Positions 20,213-32,400 of a stretch of DNA of 64,000 nucleotides are shown here, piece by piece (the stretch's first letter is position 1; every line of letters begins with the position of its first letter). The position numbers and the translations under genes were made by a program. The stretch comes from Ectocarpus siliculosus (taxonomy: Eukaryota > Sar > Phaeophyceae > Ectocarpales > Ectocarpaceae): NCBI GenBank assembly GCA_000310025.1, contig FN649729.1:5412515-5476514 (forward strand), read 5' to 3'. Below the pieces are notes generated by a model. The model was not told the DNA's origin. It worked only from the letters and a program-made list of their open reading frames with translations, and did no database searches.

Positions 20213-21928
20213 GGAATGAGCATCGCGTATGGCATCTAAACTACTACCATGGAACACCGCACCGATCTCCTTTGATCTCGTCGTCCGTGAGACGTCCGTG
20301 TGAGACAGGTGTCGCGTGTGGTTCGTGGGCACAGCGGGAACATACTCGGTCCCTCGCTCCCCGGTACTCACCCCTTCTTCATCATGTTGCAGCTTTGTGG
20401 TTGGGGATATAGACTACAGTCTATCTATGTTGACCAGTGCGGGGGGGGGGGAACTTCTTGGTAGAAAGGTGGTGGGAGGAACAATGCATGCGTACTGCTG
20501 TCCACATCACATCACCAAATTTGGTCGATCGTGTCTACCGACAGTGCAGAAGACACGACCATGCGACACGCTTGCGATAGATCGCGCGACCCGCGGCCTT
20601 CTCGGATTGCTGTATATCGCACGACCCGCGGCTTCTCTGGATGCAACGCAAATCTTGATTGCTGCTACGCTGTAATCTGCAACACCGCGTCTCGCGTGTG
20701 CAGGAGAGCTGAAGGAGCGACATGTTTCATAGTCTACGTGGAATCTACAGCAGCAGTCATGTACGTATGCATACGGCATGCAGCATATTTCTGGTGCAAA
20801 CAGCGCTGCTACAACCTGTATTCTACCGCCTAGACCAAAGCGTGTACTCCAGAGAGGTGGCAACAACATCACCCCGATTTATTGACCAGACGTTGCCCCT
20901 CGATCGTTCCGTTGCGCTCTTGGTAAATAACTTGCCGCATGATCAAGATGCCAAGCGACGCTGTTATGTATTTTTCTTTTGAATAGCCTGTTGAGTTTAT
21001 TGTATTGTGATCTACTGCACCAGTACAGCAAGTGGCAGACTTCCCCACGTTCCACGCAGCACAGCTTCAGCGGGATACTAACGTGTCCGTCATTCAAAAA
21101 CACAAATACTCCCTGGACTATAGGATCTGCGGACTAAATGCTGTACTAAGCCTCCCAATGGTGGTGCATACTATCAACCATTCATCCAGAAAACACCCCA
21201 CGTAACGACGTACAGAGAAATGTTTCTTTCCACTCGAAGTCATAGAAAAACTCAAGGGGAGGCTAAAGCGTCCTCCTCTCCGCCGTTTTGTGGTCTACTC
21301 TAGGGCTAATATTGGAAATAGTAAAGGAACGGTCCACGCAACATTGACGTATCAATGCTCCGGTGAGCCCCATCCAGCTGGTCAGCAAGAGATCACTATA
21401 TTATATTGCGCTACGGCGCGCTACTGAAAGTATGAAAACAAGTACTGCAGCTGTCGGGTGTACAAAATTAGTCAAACCTTGACTTACACCTGCTACATGC
21501 TGCAACATGTAGAGAGACTCGAGAGAGGAGCCCCTGCTTTTTGGGTCGGACGAGCGCTACTGGACTATCCCACTCGTTCGACGTAAAATAACCGGCTGGT
21601 GGTATTTAACGCCAAGGGACATGATGTAAATGAGAACCCTCCGCCTTCTCTGCGAACCCAACTTCTAGCGGACAGCTCCAGTCTCATGATAAGGCAGCAT
21701 CGCCTCTCCTATGCATACATGGTACAGAACTAATAAACACCATCAAGAGCAAACAATTACAGGCTAGGAAATATCCAAGTTCCCTACGTCTACTGTGTCC
21801 GTCCGTGTTCTCCAGCATTGGCACGTGCTGGATGGAGTGCAATGTCGGCCTCCTGCCGGAAGAGCTGCTGATGCCTCCTGGCACTCCGTGCTGTGCCCAT
21901 CTACTTCGTGAAATCCCGATCGAAAAGA

Positions 21929-21976
21929 TCACCTCGAAAGAACAGCGCGCAGAATGTTGGCGAACAGCCCAGGTAC
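21929..21976 (-). pseudogene. MAPEG exon 4 remnant
   Basis: 48 nt after acceptor TCTGTCAG, matching the intact last exon at 36,630-36,687 at both ends (GTACCTGG and TCGAGGTGATC) but lacking 10 nt, so the reading frame is broken. Confidence 0.65.
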
Positions 21977-22689
21977 CTGACAGAACATACAGGGTAAGGT
22001 TCACGACAGACGAGGTCAGCAGGAGCAGCTTCAAGCATGACGCAAAGTACGGCACTCGCAAGAATACGAACGAGTGCTGGCTGTGAGGCAACCACGACTA
22101 GTCCTAAGCTACGTATCATGAGGTTGGTCGGGCTAGGGCCTTCGGAAGCGAGAAGAAAAAGATGCTGGTGGCCCCCCTGTGGTAATAAAAAGGAATCTGC
22201 CGAAGTTGTCAAGATCGTGGGTTCCATCAAGTCCCAGAAGGACACCTTTGAAAAACACGTGTTCGTGGAAATACTATGTATCATTCGACGCGCGCAACCG
22301 TAGACGAGGCAACGAGGGTTGCTGGCCCTTCTCGAGAAAAACAAAGACAACGTGGGGACGTGGACCCAATACAAGGTTCATTGCTTGAAACTAGATCGTA
22401 CCACCTCTCGGTCAAGAAGGCAAGACGATGTGATGGGGCAAAACAAGTAATAGCAGCGGTGAATCGGACAACCAAACGATTGAGAAAGAAAAAAACGCAT
22501 GCCAGCGGCAAGTCCCCTCGCATGTTCTGCTACGATTCTTCAACGACTTCATCACGACGGAAGCCATACAAGTAGGTCTCGGCAGAACGGCTTCAGGCGA
22601 GCGCACGCGGTGTTTGCAAGGCGTATACCGCTTGACTGATCCAACGCCTCAAGACAACATCTGAGAGTGCCAGCGTACCCTAGGCTTAC

Positions 22690-22757
22690 CTCTGAGGCAC
22701 ATTCCCCCGATCTCGTCACCACGGCGTCCTAGTGCTTGTCGTCGTCAGCCGCGCCAT
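22690..22757 (-). pseudogene. MAPEG exon 3 remnant
   Basis: 68 nt between an acceptor (TTTACAG) and a donor (GAG|GTAAGC), in the position and orientation of MAPEG exon 3 (39,381-39,451). Intron sequence upstream is also homologous (TCACGAGTCGG, CGGGTTGA, GCAAGAA). In the MAPEG frame it meets a TGA, so it is dead. Confidence 0.65.
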
Positions 22758-23248
22758 CTGTAAAGGGTACGTCACGAGTCGGGTCGGGTTGATACGCAAG
22801 AACGAGAACACGACAATAGCGAGTACTCAACGATGCTGGCTCACTGGCACGAAGTAGGCAGCGGCCGATCTCTGAGTTCTTCCAAACTTTAGTCGTGCCG
22901 AGGGGGCGATTTTAACGCGGCAGGCGAGGAATGAGATGCAGCCTCAACCGCAGGTGTAGAGTACAAAAAACACGCGTGCCAAACAACCAATATTTCTCGG
23001 GGTTCCCTGTAGGAGTTGAAACGGTTGACCCATGGAAGCACACCGCAAAACAAGACAACGCAACCCGGGAACGTGCGGCAACCGTCGAAAGAAAAAAGAG
23101 CAAAACGAGAGGCCTGCATTAAGAAGGCGGCATCGGTGCTCCCCACAATCTCATGGCACGTGGTGGTAACGATGAATATTATTAAAAAGAAAAAACGTGT
23201 TTTCGCTCGCCCCGACCCACATAGCCACTACACTACCAATGGTCTCAC

Positions 23249-23440
23249 CGTCGATGTAGCACGGCGCCGCGAGTGCGATGGAGCAGAGCTCGCCGTATTC
23301 CTCGATGTCGCTCTCGCAGCACTTGTCCGCCCCGAGGCCTCCACCGAACTCACCACACCCGCGACCGCCGCATTCGCCGCACTCCGCGAGACAGCAAGAG
23401 ACCCCGGACTGGATACCGGGGAACCCGTTGGAGCACACGT
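23249..23440 (-). CDS. Gene B Cys-rich module b (last recognisable exon)
   Basis: 192 nt, phase 1-1, ten cysteines: [41 protein letters not shown] at donor ACG|GTGAGA. No further linker or Cys exon follows before the MAPEG-like remnant at 22.7 kb. Confidence 0.86.
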
Positions 23441-26400
23441 CTGGTGGCAGAGGTACAGATAGCAACATCACGCGGCAGCAGCGACAAAGAGAGGGGATGA
23501 TGTGAGACGATGCATCGCGTAGAGTGGTTGGGGTGCGCAAGAGCTGAGATGCAGGGCACTCTGCGTCGGCAACGAAGTGCCCTGCATCAGCTTGTGGTTG
23601 GAGAAGCCGTGCGCTGCCGAGCTGAGTATCGTCGGTCCGAAACAGCGCCTGCTGCACAACTACCACCAGCAACAAGAAACCCTGAGAGAGAGACACCACT
23701 GTGCACCATCGCGCACTGAGCTACCACGGGAGGGAATGGCACAAGGAACTATTGTCAGCAGATGGGTTTCATTGACATCGACGACGGTGCGACGAAGGGA
23801 GCATTCTACTGATCAGGTCAGCGCCAACCTTCCGTGTTATTGTTGACTCATCTACCATGAAAGCGTGAAATAGATTTCTCACCGGTGGGCTCGGTCACAG
23901 GGGCAACGGGCTCGGCGACCGGCGAAGGCGCAGGCGCGGAGGCTGCACAACGAAACACAGGTAGTGGAAACGTTGGGGAACGGAAGACGCGGGGTTACGC
24001 TGCGTTGGATGCCTTGCACCCTCAGATAAGAGATGGTCGGAGTATCGGATCAACGGCCTTGAACACAGTCATCGACGACAAGCAGGCACCTATGCACAGC
24101 AAGATGAAAATCAACAATGCGGTCGGAAGGGGCAAAGCAGGACACCGGTATTAAACATCAAGGTCTCACCGTCTACGACACATGGCGCCTCGAGTTTGAT
24201 AGAGCAGAGCTCGCCGAATTCCTCGATCTCGCCCTCGCAGCAGTTGTGCTCGCCAAGGCCGCCACCAAGCTCAGCGCAGCCAGACCCGCCGCATCCACCG
24301 CACTCCGCGAGACAGCAAGAGACCCCTGACTGGACGCCGGGGATCCCGTTGGAACACACGTCTGGAGGAAGAGACACATTACAACGTCGTGCGGCAGGTA
24401 GGAAAGATACCGACAGCGTGAAAATGATCCATCGTGTAGAATGTGTCAAGACCCGATATGAAACGCTGCTGTCATAAAGTTAACAAGACGACCTTTAGAA
24501 GGGCAGTGGTACGGTGCCAACCAAGACGGCCTTGAGAAGGGCGGTGGTACAGCGCCAAGCAACAGATCAGAGGAAGCGATGGCACAACCAACATCGTCAC
24601 GACATGTCTCTCACTGACGCCAAAGGGAAGACCACATTCAACTGATCGGGTCAGCGCTACCACGGCGGCGAATTCTGCCGCCTGATTGTTGACTCATCCG
24701 CCATGAAAGCACGCGACTGATTTTCTCACCGGTGGGCTCGGTCACAGGCGCAACGGGCTCAGCGACCGGCGTAGGCGCAGGGGCGTAGCCTGCATAACCG
24801 AACAAGTAGCGGCAACGATGAGCCACGGAAGTCAGGCATAGATCGTACGTTGACTGGCTTGCACAGTAACAAAGCAATGTTTGGAGCTCGCGTCAATGTT
24901 CAGCGACGAGAGAGGTCTCGGACGGGCGACCAAGCCGTAGCGACTACTGCACACATTGTTGCACTGTACAAACAAATTATCTAGAAAGAGGCGTACATAC
25001 AAGTTGGGCCATTGGACCATACTCTTACACCATGTCGCTAAATCAGCTCAAGATATCTTTGCTGGAGCTCTGTTTCCTGCAGGAGACAATGAACTCGGCA
25101 TGCAGGTCTACTAGATGAAGCATCACTTTAGAAAACCCCGAGTATCTCAAGCTCCATCACGTTAGTCGGGCTGAAGCAAGGCTATTCGATGAATTTCCGG
25201 CAAGCTCGTGGCTAGGTGGTTTATACTGAAAGGCATTTCAGAACAGTGCACCACGGATGGCCACAGCTAGCCAATCAGACGGGCGACACCAAAGAAGCCT
25301 TCCCGTATTCGACAAGCACCTGGAGCTGAAACCATTTCACAGCAACGCAGAACAAAACAAGAAAAAGCAAGGCAAGGCAAAAGGCTGTCACATCCGTGCT
25401 TTCGACGCTTCATGCACTGCACCTAGCACGCAGGGTGCCGATCCAAAGATGTCGCACATCTCGCCGTCTTCCACAATGGTGTCCGCGCAGCATTCGAGCT
25501 CGGGCTCGGGCTCGCACTCGCACTCGCACTGCAAGTAGGCGTTGGGATGGGGGGGGACGGGAACGAACGAGGTTGGCTACGTACGCGTCTTCGGTGGATG
25601 CGAGAACACCATCAAAACTCAATCCTTCGAGACGACAACCAATTGCTAACCCTCCCGAGACTTCACCACAGCGCAACACTTTCAAGGCATCCCTCGTCAT
25701 TATGTTCTGTTCGGTTGATGGGAACTTTGTTTCCTATACTGGCTACTGACCACTGCTCCTCTCTGATACATATATCTAGAAACCGTCATCATGCTTCTCA
25801 CTGGAGATACTGGAGTTCTGTTCTGCTTGCCTATCCCACACTGCGCATCTGAGCACTCCTGTAGGTTTACTACAGGCTGTCGAGACTTGTCTTGGGCTGC
25901 TGCCAGCGACCGCCTCACCTGGCCGTCACCAGAATCGGACGAATCAGAGGAGCCACCAGAGTCGGACGAATCAGAGGAGCCACCATAGCGAGGCGTGTAC
26001 CCGCCGGAGAGACTGCAGTCGCAGTATTCCTCGTAACCGTTGTCTCCATCGCCGGACCCGGAATCATCGGATGAGGAATCAGAACCCCGCCCACCGTCGT
26101 TCGAATCGGATGAGGAATCAGAGCCCCAGCCACCGCTTGATGAGTGATCGTTAGAGTCGGATGAAGAATCAGCGCCCCGGCCACCGCTTGATGAGTGATC
26201 GTCGGAGTCGGACGATCCGCTGTCGCTGCTGCCGCTGCCCCCCCACAGGTGACGACCGTGTTCGCAGTCGCACGACGCGTCACGCGAGTCGGAGGAAGAG
26301 CTACCGCCAGAGCGGAGCGCGCGGCGCTTGTATCCGGAGGGACCACAGTTGCAACCATCGCGGGAGTCGTCAGATGAATCCCTGGAAGAGGAGTCCTTGG

Positions 26401-29400
26401 AAGACGAGTCCTTGGAAGATGAGTCCTTGGAAGATGAGTCCTTGGAAGATGAGTCCTTGGAAGATGAGTCCTTGGAAGATGAGTCCTTGGAAGACGAGTC
26501 CTTGGAAGACGAGTCCTTGGAAGACGAGTCCTGGGAAGACGAGTCCTTGGACCCGTCGCGCCCGGAGGAGAGGCGGCGGCGGTGCTTCGGGGTATCGTAG
26601 GAGTCGTCAGATGAATCCTTGGAAGACGAGTCCTTGGAAGACGAGTCCTTGGAAGACGAGTCCTTGGAAGACGAGTCCTTGGAAGATGAGTCCCTGGAAG
26701 AGGAGTCCTTGGAAGACGAGTCCTTGGAAGACGAGTCCTTGGACGAAGAGTCCTTGGAGGAGTCCTTGGACCCGTCGCGCCCGGAGGAGAGGCTGCGGCG
26801 GTGCTTCGGGGTATCGTAGGAGTCGTCAGATGAATCCTTGGAGGATGAGTCCTTGGAAGAGGAGTCCTTGGAAGACGAGTCCTTGGAAGACGAGTCCTTG
26901 GAAGACGAGTCCTTGGAAGACGAATCCTTGGAAGAGGAGTCCTTGGAAGACGAATCCTTGGAGGAGTCCTTGGACCTGTCGCGCCCCGAGGAGAGGCTGC
27001 GGCGGTGCTTCGGGGTATCGTAGGAGTCGTCAGAGGAGTCCTTGGAAGAGGAGTCCTTGGAAGACGAGTCCTTGGAAGAGGAGTCCTTGGAAGACGAGTC
27101 CTTGGAAGACGAGTCCTTGGAAGACGAGTCCTTGGAAGAGGAGTCCTTGGAAGACGAATCCTTGGAGGAGTCCTTGGACCTGTCGCGCCCCGAGGAGAGG
27201 CTGCGGCGGTGCTTCGGGGTATCGTAGGAGTCGTCAGAGGAGTCTTTGGAGGATGAGTCCTTGGAAGAGGAGTCCTTGGAAGACGAGTCCTTGGAGGAGA
27301 GGCGGCGGCGGTGCTTCAAGGTCCCACAGGAGGTGCCGTTCTTGTCCGACGAGTCTGCCGAGGATGAGGAGTCGCCTCCGCTGTCGCTAGATGAGAGGCG
27401 GCGCTTCGACCCACAGCTGGTAGAGCACACCCCGCACTCGGCTGGGCAGCAAGCCATGCCGTCGGAAGATTCGACGCCGGGGATGTCGTTGCTGCACTTG
27501 ACCCCTCCTGAACGGGAAAAGAAAATCATGCAAGCGCCGCGAGGACGGGGGCATACGCACCTTCAGGGGCAGTCCTGCAACAAAAAAAGGCGTTGTTCTG
27601 CGGTAGGCACGCGCGCACCCGTACTGAAATAGCATGCTAGACCGTGGTGTGTGGTATCTTTCACGACATTTTCGTGTGTGATACAGTAGTTGTGTGTATA
27701 TCGGCATGCGAGACGTGTTCCAACGCGTGATCAACTACATGCATGTGTAGCGCTGCAAGTACATCTATCTGCATCGCCGTGAAAAAACAGCGTGTTTGTA
27801 GGAGCGGACGATTGTCCGGCATGTGTTGAAATGCAGCAGCAGGATAGCTTGCACACGTGCCCTCCAGTAGGATTAATGCAGTGAGGATAGGTACGCTTGA
27901 AATACATTTGATGTATCTGCTCCACCGGGAAAAATTACCGCTCTTGCTAGACGGCGATTTTGTGTTGGAATTGCAGGAGTAGCACAAAGGCACAGCTGCG
28001 ATGCACTTGCTGCGGGATCTTTGCAGAGAGGAAAGATACTTGGGTGTGTGAATGTATAGCAAAATGGAACGTCTCCCTCCGGAGTGGGGTAAAGAGAGCA
28101 CATTCGGCAAGGGGTGATGCAAGAACATGAAAGAAGCAGACAGAGGAACAAAAGACTTTCGTGTGCGAATATCGATAGACTACTTCCAAACGGGGTTGGC
28201 GGCATTTTCAGGAGCTCGGGGAGCTTTTCCTCCAATACAAAGATCCTGTAGGAATTTGGCTGCAAGAACAACCCGCGAACAAATGTTGTTGTTTTCGTCC
28301 TATTTAAAATGGTGACAGCCCCGCCATTTTTCGTGGTGAGACGTGTATTTTTTCGGACAACAATCCAGGGTCACCGGAGGGGGTAAACAAGGGGCTTTTT
28401 CTTACTCAGTATTTATTTTCGTTCCCCACCTTTCTCCTGTGGTGCGTGCTGAATTCTATGTTACCGCGAGAAGGGTCCAGCCGTCCCTCTCCCTCGTCAA
28501 CGGTGCTAACGTCGAAGTTTGGTATTCACGAGAGTTTGATCAGTATTTTCGCATTCACCCGCAAAGTTCGTAAATAATGCATGGGGATTCGAACTCACGA
28601 CCCTAGCGGTTTCGAGCTGTGATTTGAAGGGGTTCAACCGCATCTGTTTTTCAAACTGCTGTACCTGATGAACGTGTTCTTCGCTGTTCCACGTGCTACC
28701 GAGGTGGAAAGAACGTTACAGCTGCTGCAGAGAACATGAAAGACTCTCAAAGAACAGCTTCCCTGAAAAAGAAGGTGAAAGAATACCAAGAGTCAGTCCC
28801 CACCGCTAACGACCAGCCAGCACAATGTATGACCGTTCTTAGGTGACAGCACGGTTCAAGAATGTAGCAAGAGTGACATGTGTGTGTTGGTTGGTAATGG
28901 TAGCCGAGGAGCTAGGCATGCATCGGTTGATGTGTAAGTTTAGCGAAGAGATTGTACCACACAGAGACGACCAGAAAGGGTAGCGACCCTACATGGCCCA
29001 CTCCCCAACGTTAAGGGGGGGCAGAACAACGGTCTTGACGCTGGTTCTTTTTCTCATGCTTTAATCCAACATGAAAGAAAACAACCTTTCCGCCTGAGGA
29101 ACCTGGAAATAGACAACTACAATGATGTCGGAAACCTGAGACGCAAGACTTCACCCGTTGTTGCACTCTACAAACAAGACGATTTTCTCGGTGCTTCAGT
29201 CCGCGGCCGCCTTTGAAGACTTTTTTTTCGCCGGTCGTTGCTCGCTGGAGCGGGCCTGTCTCTGGATCACAGCGCCCCTGTCGCGAGCTCGAAACTCCAA
29301 AGGCGAGTAGAGTTACAGCACTGTGAATGCACGCAACCATTATTTTGCTTTAGTCATTGAGCTAGACGTTGTGGTGCTGTAAATTGGGTTTAATCGTTTC

Positions 29401-32400
29401 TAAATGGAGATTGAACATTTTTTTCGGCTGGCTTCGCCGACCTGGGCGTGCCAATCTTACGATCACAGCGCCCCTGTCGCGAGCTCGAGACTCCGAGGGC
29501 GAGCCGAGTTACAGCACCGTGAAGCCGAGTTACAGCATCCGGGCGCGTCTACGCAAGGGACTGTCACCTCTAAAGAATAACGCATCTCACTGGACAACAT
29601 TTCGAAGAACCCCGCGTGGTCTTTACTGCAGTTCACGAAGATATTGACTGCTGCCCGTATGTGGCATGTGTTGTAGGTGGTGCCCCCACGCTGCATCCAT
29701 GCATGCATGCTGTCGCTTTCTCTAGCGTAAGCAACTCTACCTGAAGTAATTACTTCCAAGTCCTCACGTGCACACGGAAATGTAAACATACCTGAACACA
29801 CACCCTCCAAGTTGCAAGTACAGGTCTACTGCTGTAGGAAGGAATTGAACAGGGTTTGTTTTTCTATTGTTGATGTGGTGCGCCACAGCTTGGTTGTGCT
29901 TTGACTTTTTCTTGTTGTTGTGGTACGCCAAGCACAGCCTTTGCTTGTGCTTTGAGTTTTTCGAAAACGCATGCACATCTCACGGAGGAACTGCAAGTTT
30001 GTTTGTCTTCTTCTGTAATACTGTCAACGACACGCTGTAGTATTGAAAGTGCTGCTGTGTCCTACACTGCACACCAGCTACTGCTGTAAACCCGCAGTTC
30101 AGGAGATTGGGGTCAGTGGCGGCGAGCACGAGCAATAGAAGACGCTGGGGGCCGGTCTGACTTGAGGACATTTTTTCGGAGATTGTAGGCCGATACAACG
30201 ACGCTCGATATCACCACAACAAAAGCGGATTTGAGCGCGCCAACACCCACCCCCCGCTGCTATAGGATGTCCTCTAGTTATATGAGTTGTTGTATGCACC
30301 AGGTTCATGGCAACACAGCCCTTGAGCGCCTACCGCTTTGGCTCTATTGACTTGAATTTAGACTGGTGGGAATATTTATCTTGATTTCAAAGACCCGTGA
30401 AAGGTGTGTTTTGAGAAGCCTCTACTGCCGGCCTGTCCGAGAATCAACGATTTCTGTTCTTCGCGATGCCTTCCGGCTGGTCGTGTGTCTCTCGCGTGCC
30501 ATTTCTGGTGCTCTTGCGTTTGTTTTCAAAATTGTCAATCAAAGTTCGTGTTCTGCCATCCCTTCAACCTCCTAAGACCTCGAAACCTGAGCTACAAGGC
30601 TCCGGGGGGCGCCGGCAGCCCAGTGAAGCAACAGTAACAGGTTCTCACATTTCGGGTCCAGTTTGTGTACCTCTTATGGCTAAGTTATCCTGTGACCACG
30701 GGAATCGACCGCGTCAAGTGTCGGGCTATGTAGTACGGACAGAAGGTACTGGGTAGAGAGAGCGGAACGGTTTATTTATGTGTACACACCAAAAACAACA
30801 ACACCAACGGCGACCCTTGGTCTGCAAGCAGCCTGATCACTTACCGCCGCCGGAGTCGTGGCTGGGGCCTGGTTCATCACCGCTGTCGCTCGAGCTACCA
30901 CTGTCGCTCGAACCGTCGCCGCTGCTGTCCCTCGAACCACCGCCGCTGTCGCTCGAACCACCGCCGCTGTCGCTCGAACCGTGGCCGTAGTTCCAGGACA
31001 GACGACGGTTGCCGTCTGCGTCGATGCCTGTGGGGCCGGCATTCTTGAGCCAGTTGGCGGGCGAGAGGTGGCGGTGGAGCTTCGCGCCAAAGGTCTCGAC
31101 TGCACCGGTAGCATCAGCGGCCTGTTTAAGAAGAAAACAAGCAGTGGGGAACGGCAAGGAACCGGAGCATGAAGGCATACATAACGCACCAATATCAGTG
31201 CATATGCTTTGTATCGTAGTCTATGTATTGGCTGGTGATACTACTGATGTAGACCGATTTGGCACGACCAAGCAGCCAGTCGCTTGTTGCCGTGTCACAG
31301 CAGCGCCTTCCTTGTGTATTGATAATGCAGCAGTGCGATATCACCGGGTGCGTACAATACACCTCGCTGCAGAGAAATGCCGCAGTGTGAGTCAACCGAC
31401 GATCGGAGGCACAGCAGTGCACTCTAGACTAATATTCTAATACGAGCACGCACAAGCACTGCAAGGTTGTGGGGAAGGGTGAAACCAACGGCAGTTTACA
31501 AAGCCTGGACTACATCCCGGACCATGATGAACTAGTTTCTAATTCTACATGCATGTATGTACCTTGTGCAAGTAGGCACAGCAGCACAACAGGAAAGATG
31601 TCTACCGCTGCCATCCCGCTCACCGCAGCAGGAAGTTATCTTGTGGTACCTCACTCGCACCGCCCAGCCGGCATTACAGCAGTCTATGCATGCATATGCG
31701 TTGCCTGTCATCCAGAAAACTGCCAAGTGCCTACAACTGCCTCTGTCCCTGCCCTACTGGTTGACGTATGTGGTGTGTGCAGCCAGCGCCAACGTGCCAG
31801 GCTGTGTGTGTGTTGCGAAGTTGCGAACCTATGTACTACCCAGCCAACCGCACAGATCACAGCCGACAGTCCCGTATTTAATAGAGACCCTATATAGTGG
31901 TTTGAAAAACACTGGGGATGCGGTACTACTCATCGAGGGCGGGTCGTGGCCGTGGCAATCGATTTCGAATCGTTTGTTTCGAATCCTCCTGATGCTCACC
32001 GCCCTACTGACGGGCCAAGACAGAGAGTACCAATCTATGAAGTTAGGAATCCAAGCCCGTGCGTGCGGACGGACATCTGTCCTTGGTTGAAAACATACAT
32101 GTAAAACCACGAACGCGGGGGGAAAAAAATGAAAAGGAAAGATACGCGCACAGCCTGTCCTTGACTGTCCATACGCATACCGCAGTACTTCCAGCACTAA
32201 TTACTACTGCTGTAGGACGGTTGCTGTATGGCATGCTGGGGGTAGGGTAGAGACAGATACGTGTACTAAGCGAGAGTGTATGGACAAAGACATAGATACC
32301 GCGGCATGAAGAACGTGAACAAACACCCTAGGGCAGAAGACCTCAGGGACGAAGCGGAACCGAAAAGGGCCTGACTGACGCGGGCCGCAAGCGGACTTAC

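Larger units (their letters stand above)
18485..22980. repeat. Segmental duplication, left copy: region upstream of gene A
   Basis: Collinear with 33,288-39,600. Anchors in order from gene A: the signal-peptide exon; a block at 19.1-19.25 kb (ACAGAAAG, TCAGATGGGAGA); a block at 19.54-19.8 kb starting AAGCTTGCCTGTAG; MAPEG-like exon remnants at 21.9 and 22.7 kb; and intron sequence to about 22.98 kb. The ATG-to-MAPEG-last-exon distance is 3.45 kb here and 3.34 kb in the other copy. Apart from the remnants I see no gene; the part next to 18,484 presumably holds gene A's promoter. Confidence 0.75.
27508..30844. other. Gene B intron 2, enlarged by repeats
   Basis: 3.3 kb, against 251 bp for the same intron in gene A. 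Contains a partial copy of the foldback-element end (28,190-28,265), a tRNA-like fragment (28,575-28,650), a direct repeat pair at 29.26/29.46 kb and diverged T/G-rich tandem repeats at 29.84-29.96 kb. No gene recognised. Confidence 0.6.

Noticed and set aside
26161-27390. Plus-strand ORFs of Leu-Glu-Asp-Glu-Ser and Pro-Trp-Lys repeats, up to 409 codons
   Set aside because: Shadows of the SSKD repeat. The minus-strand frame spans the whole exon, joins in phase to both neighbours and has a paralogue in gene A.
28690-28855. Short reading with Cys and Lys-rich text (CYRGG, SLKKKVKEYQ)
   Set aside because: Could be a transposase remnant, but it has no start, no second copy and no motif I can name.
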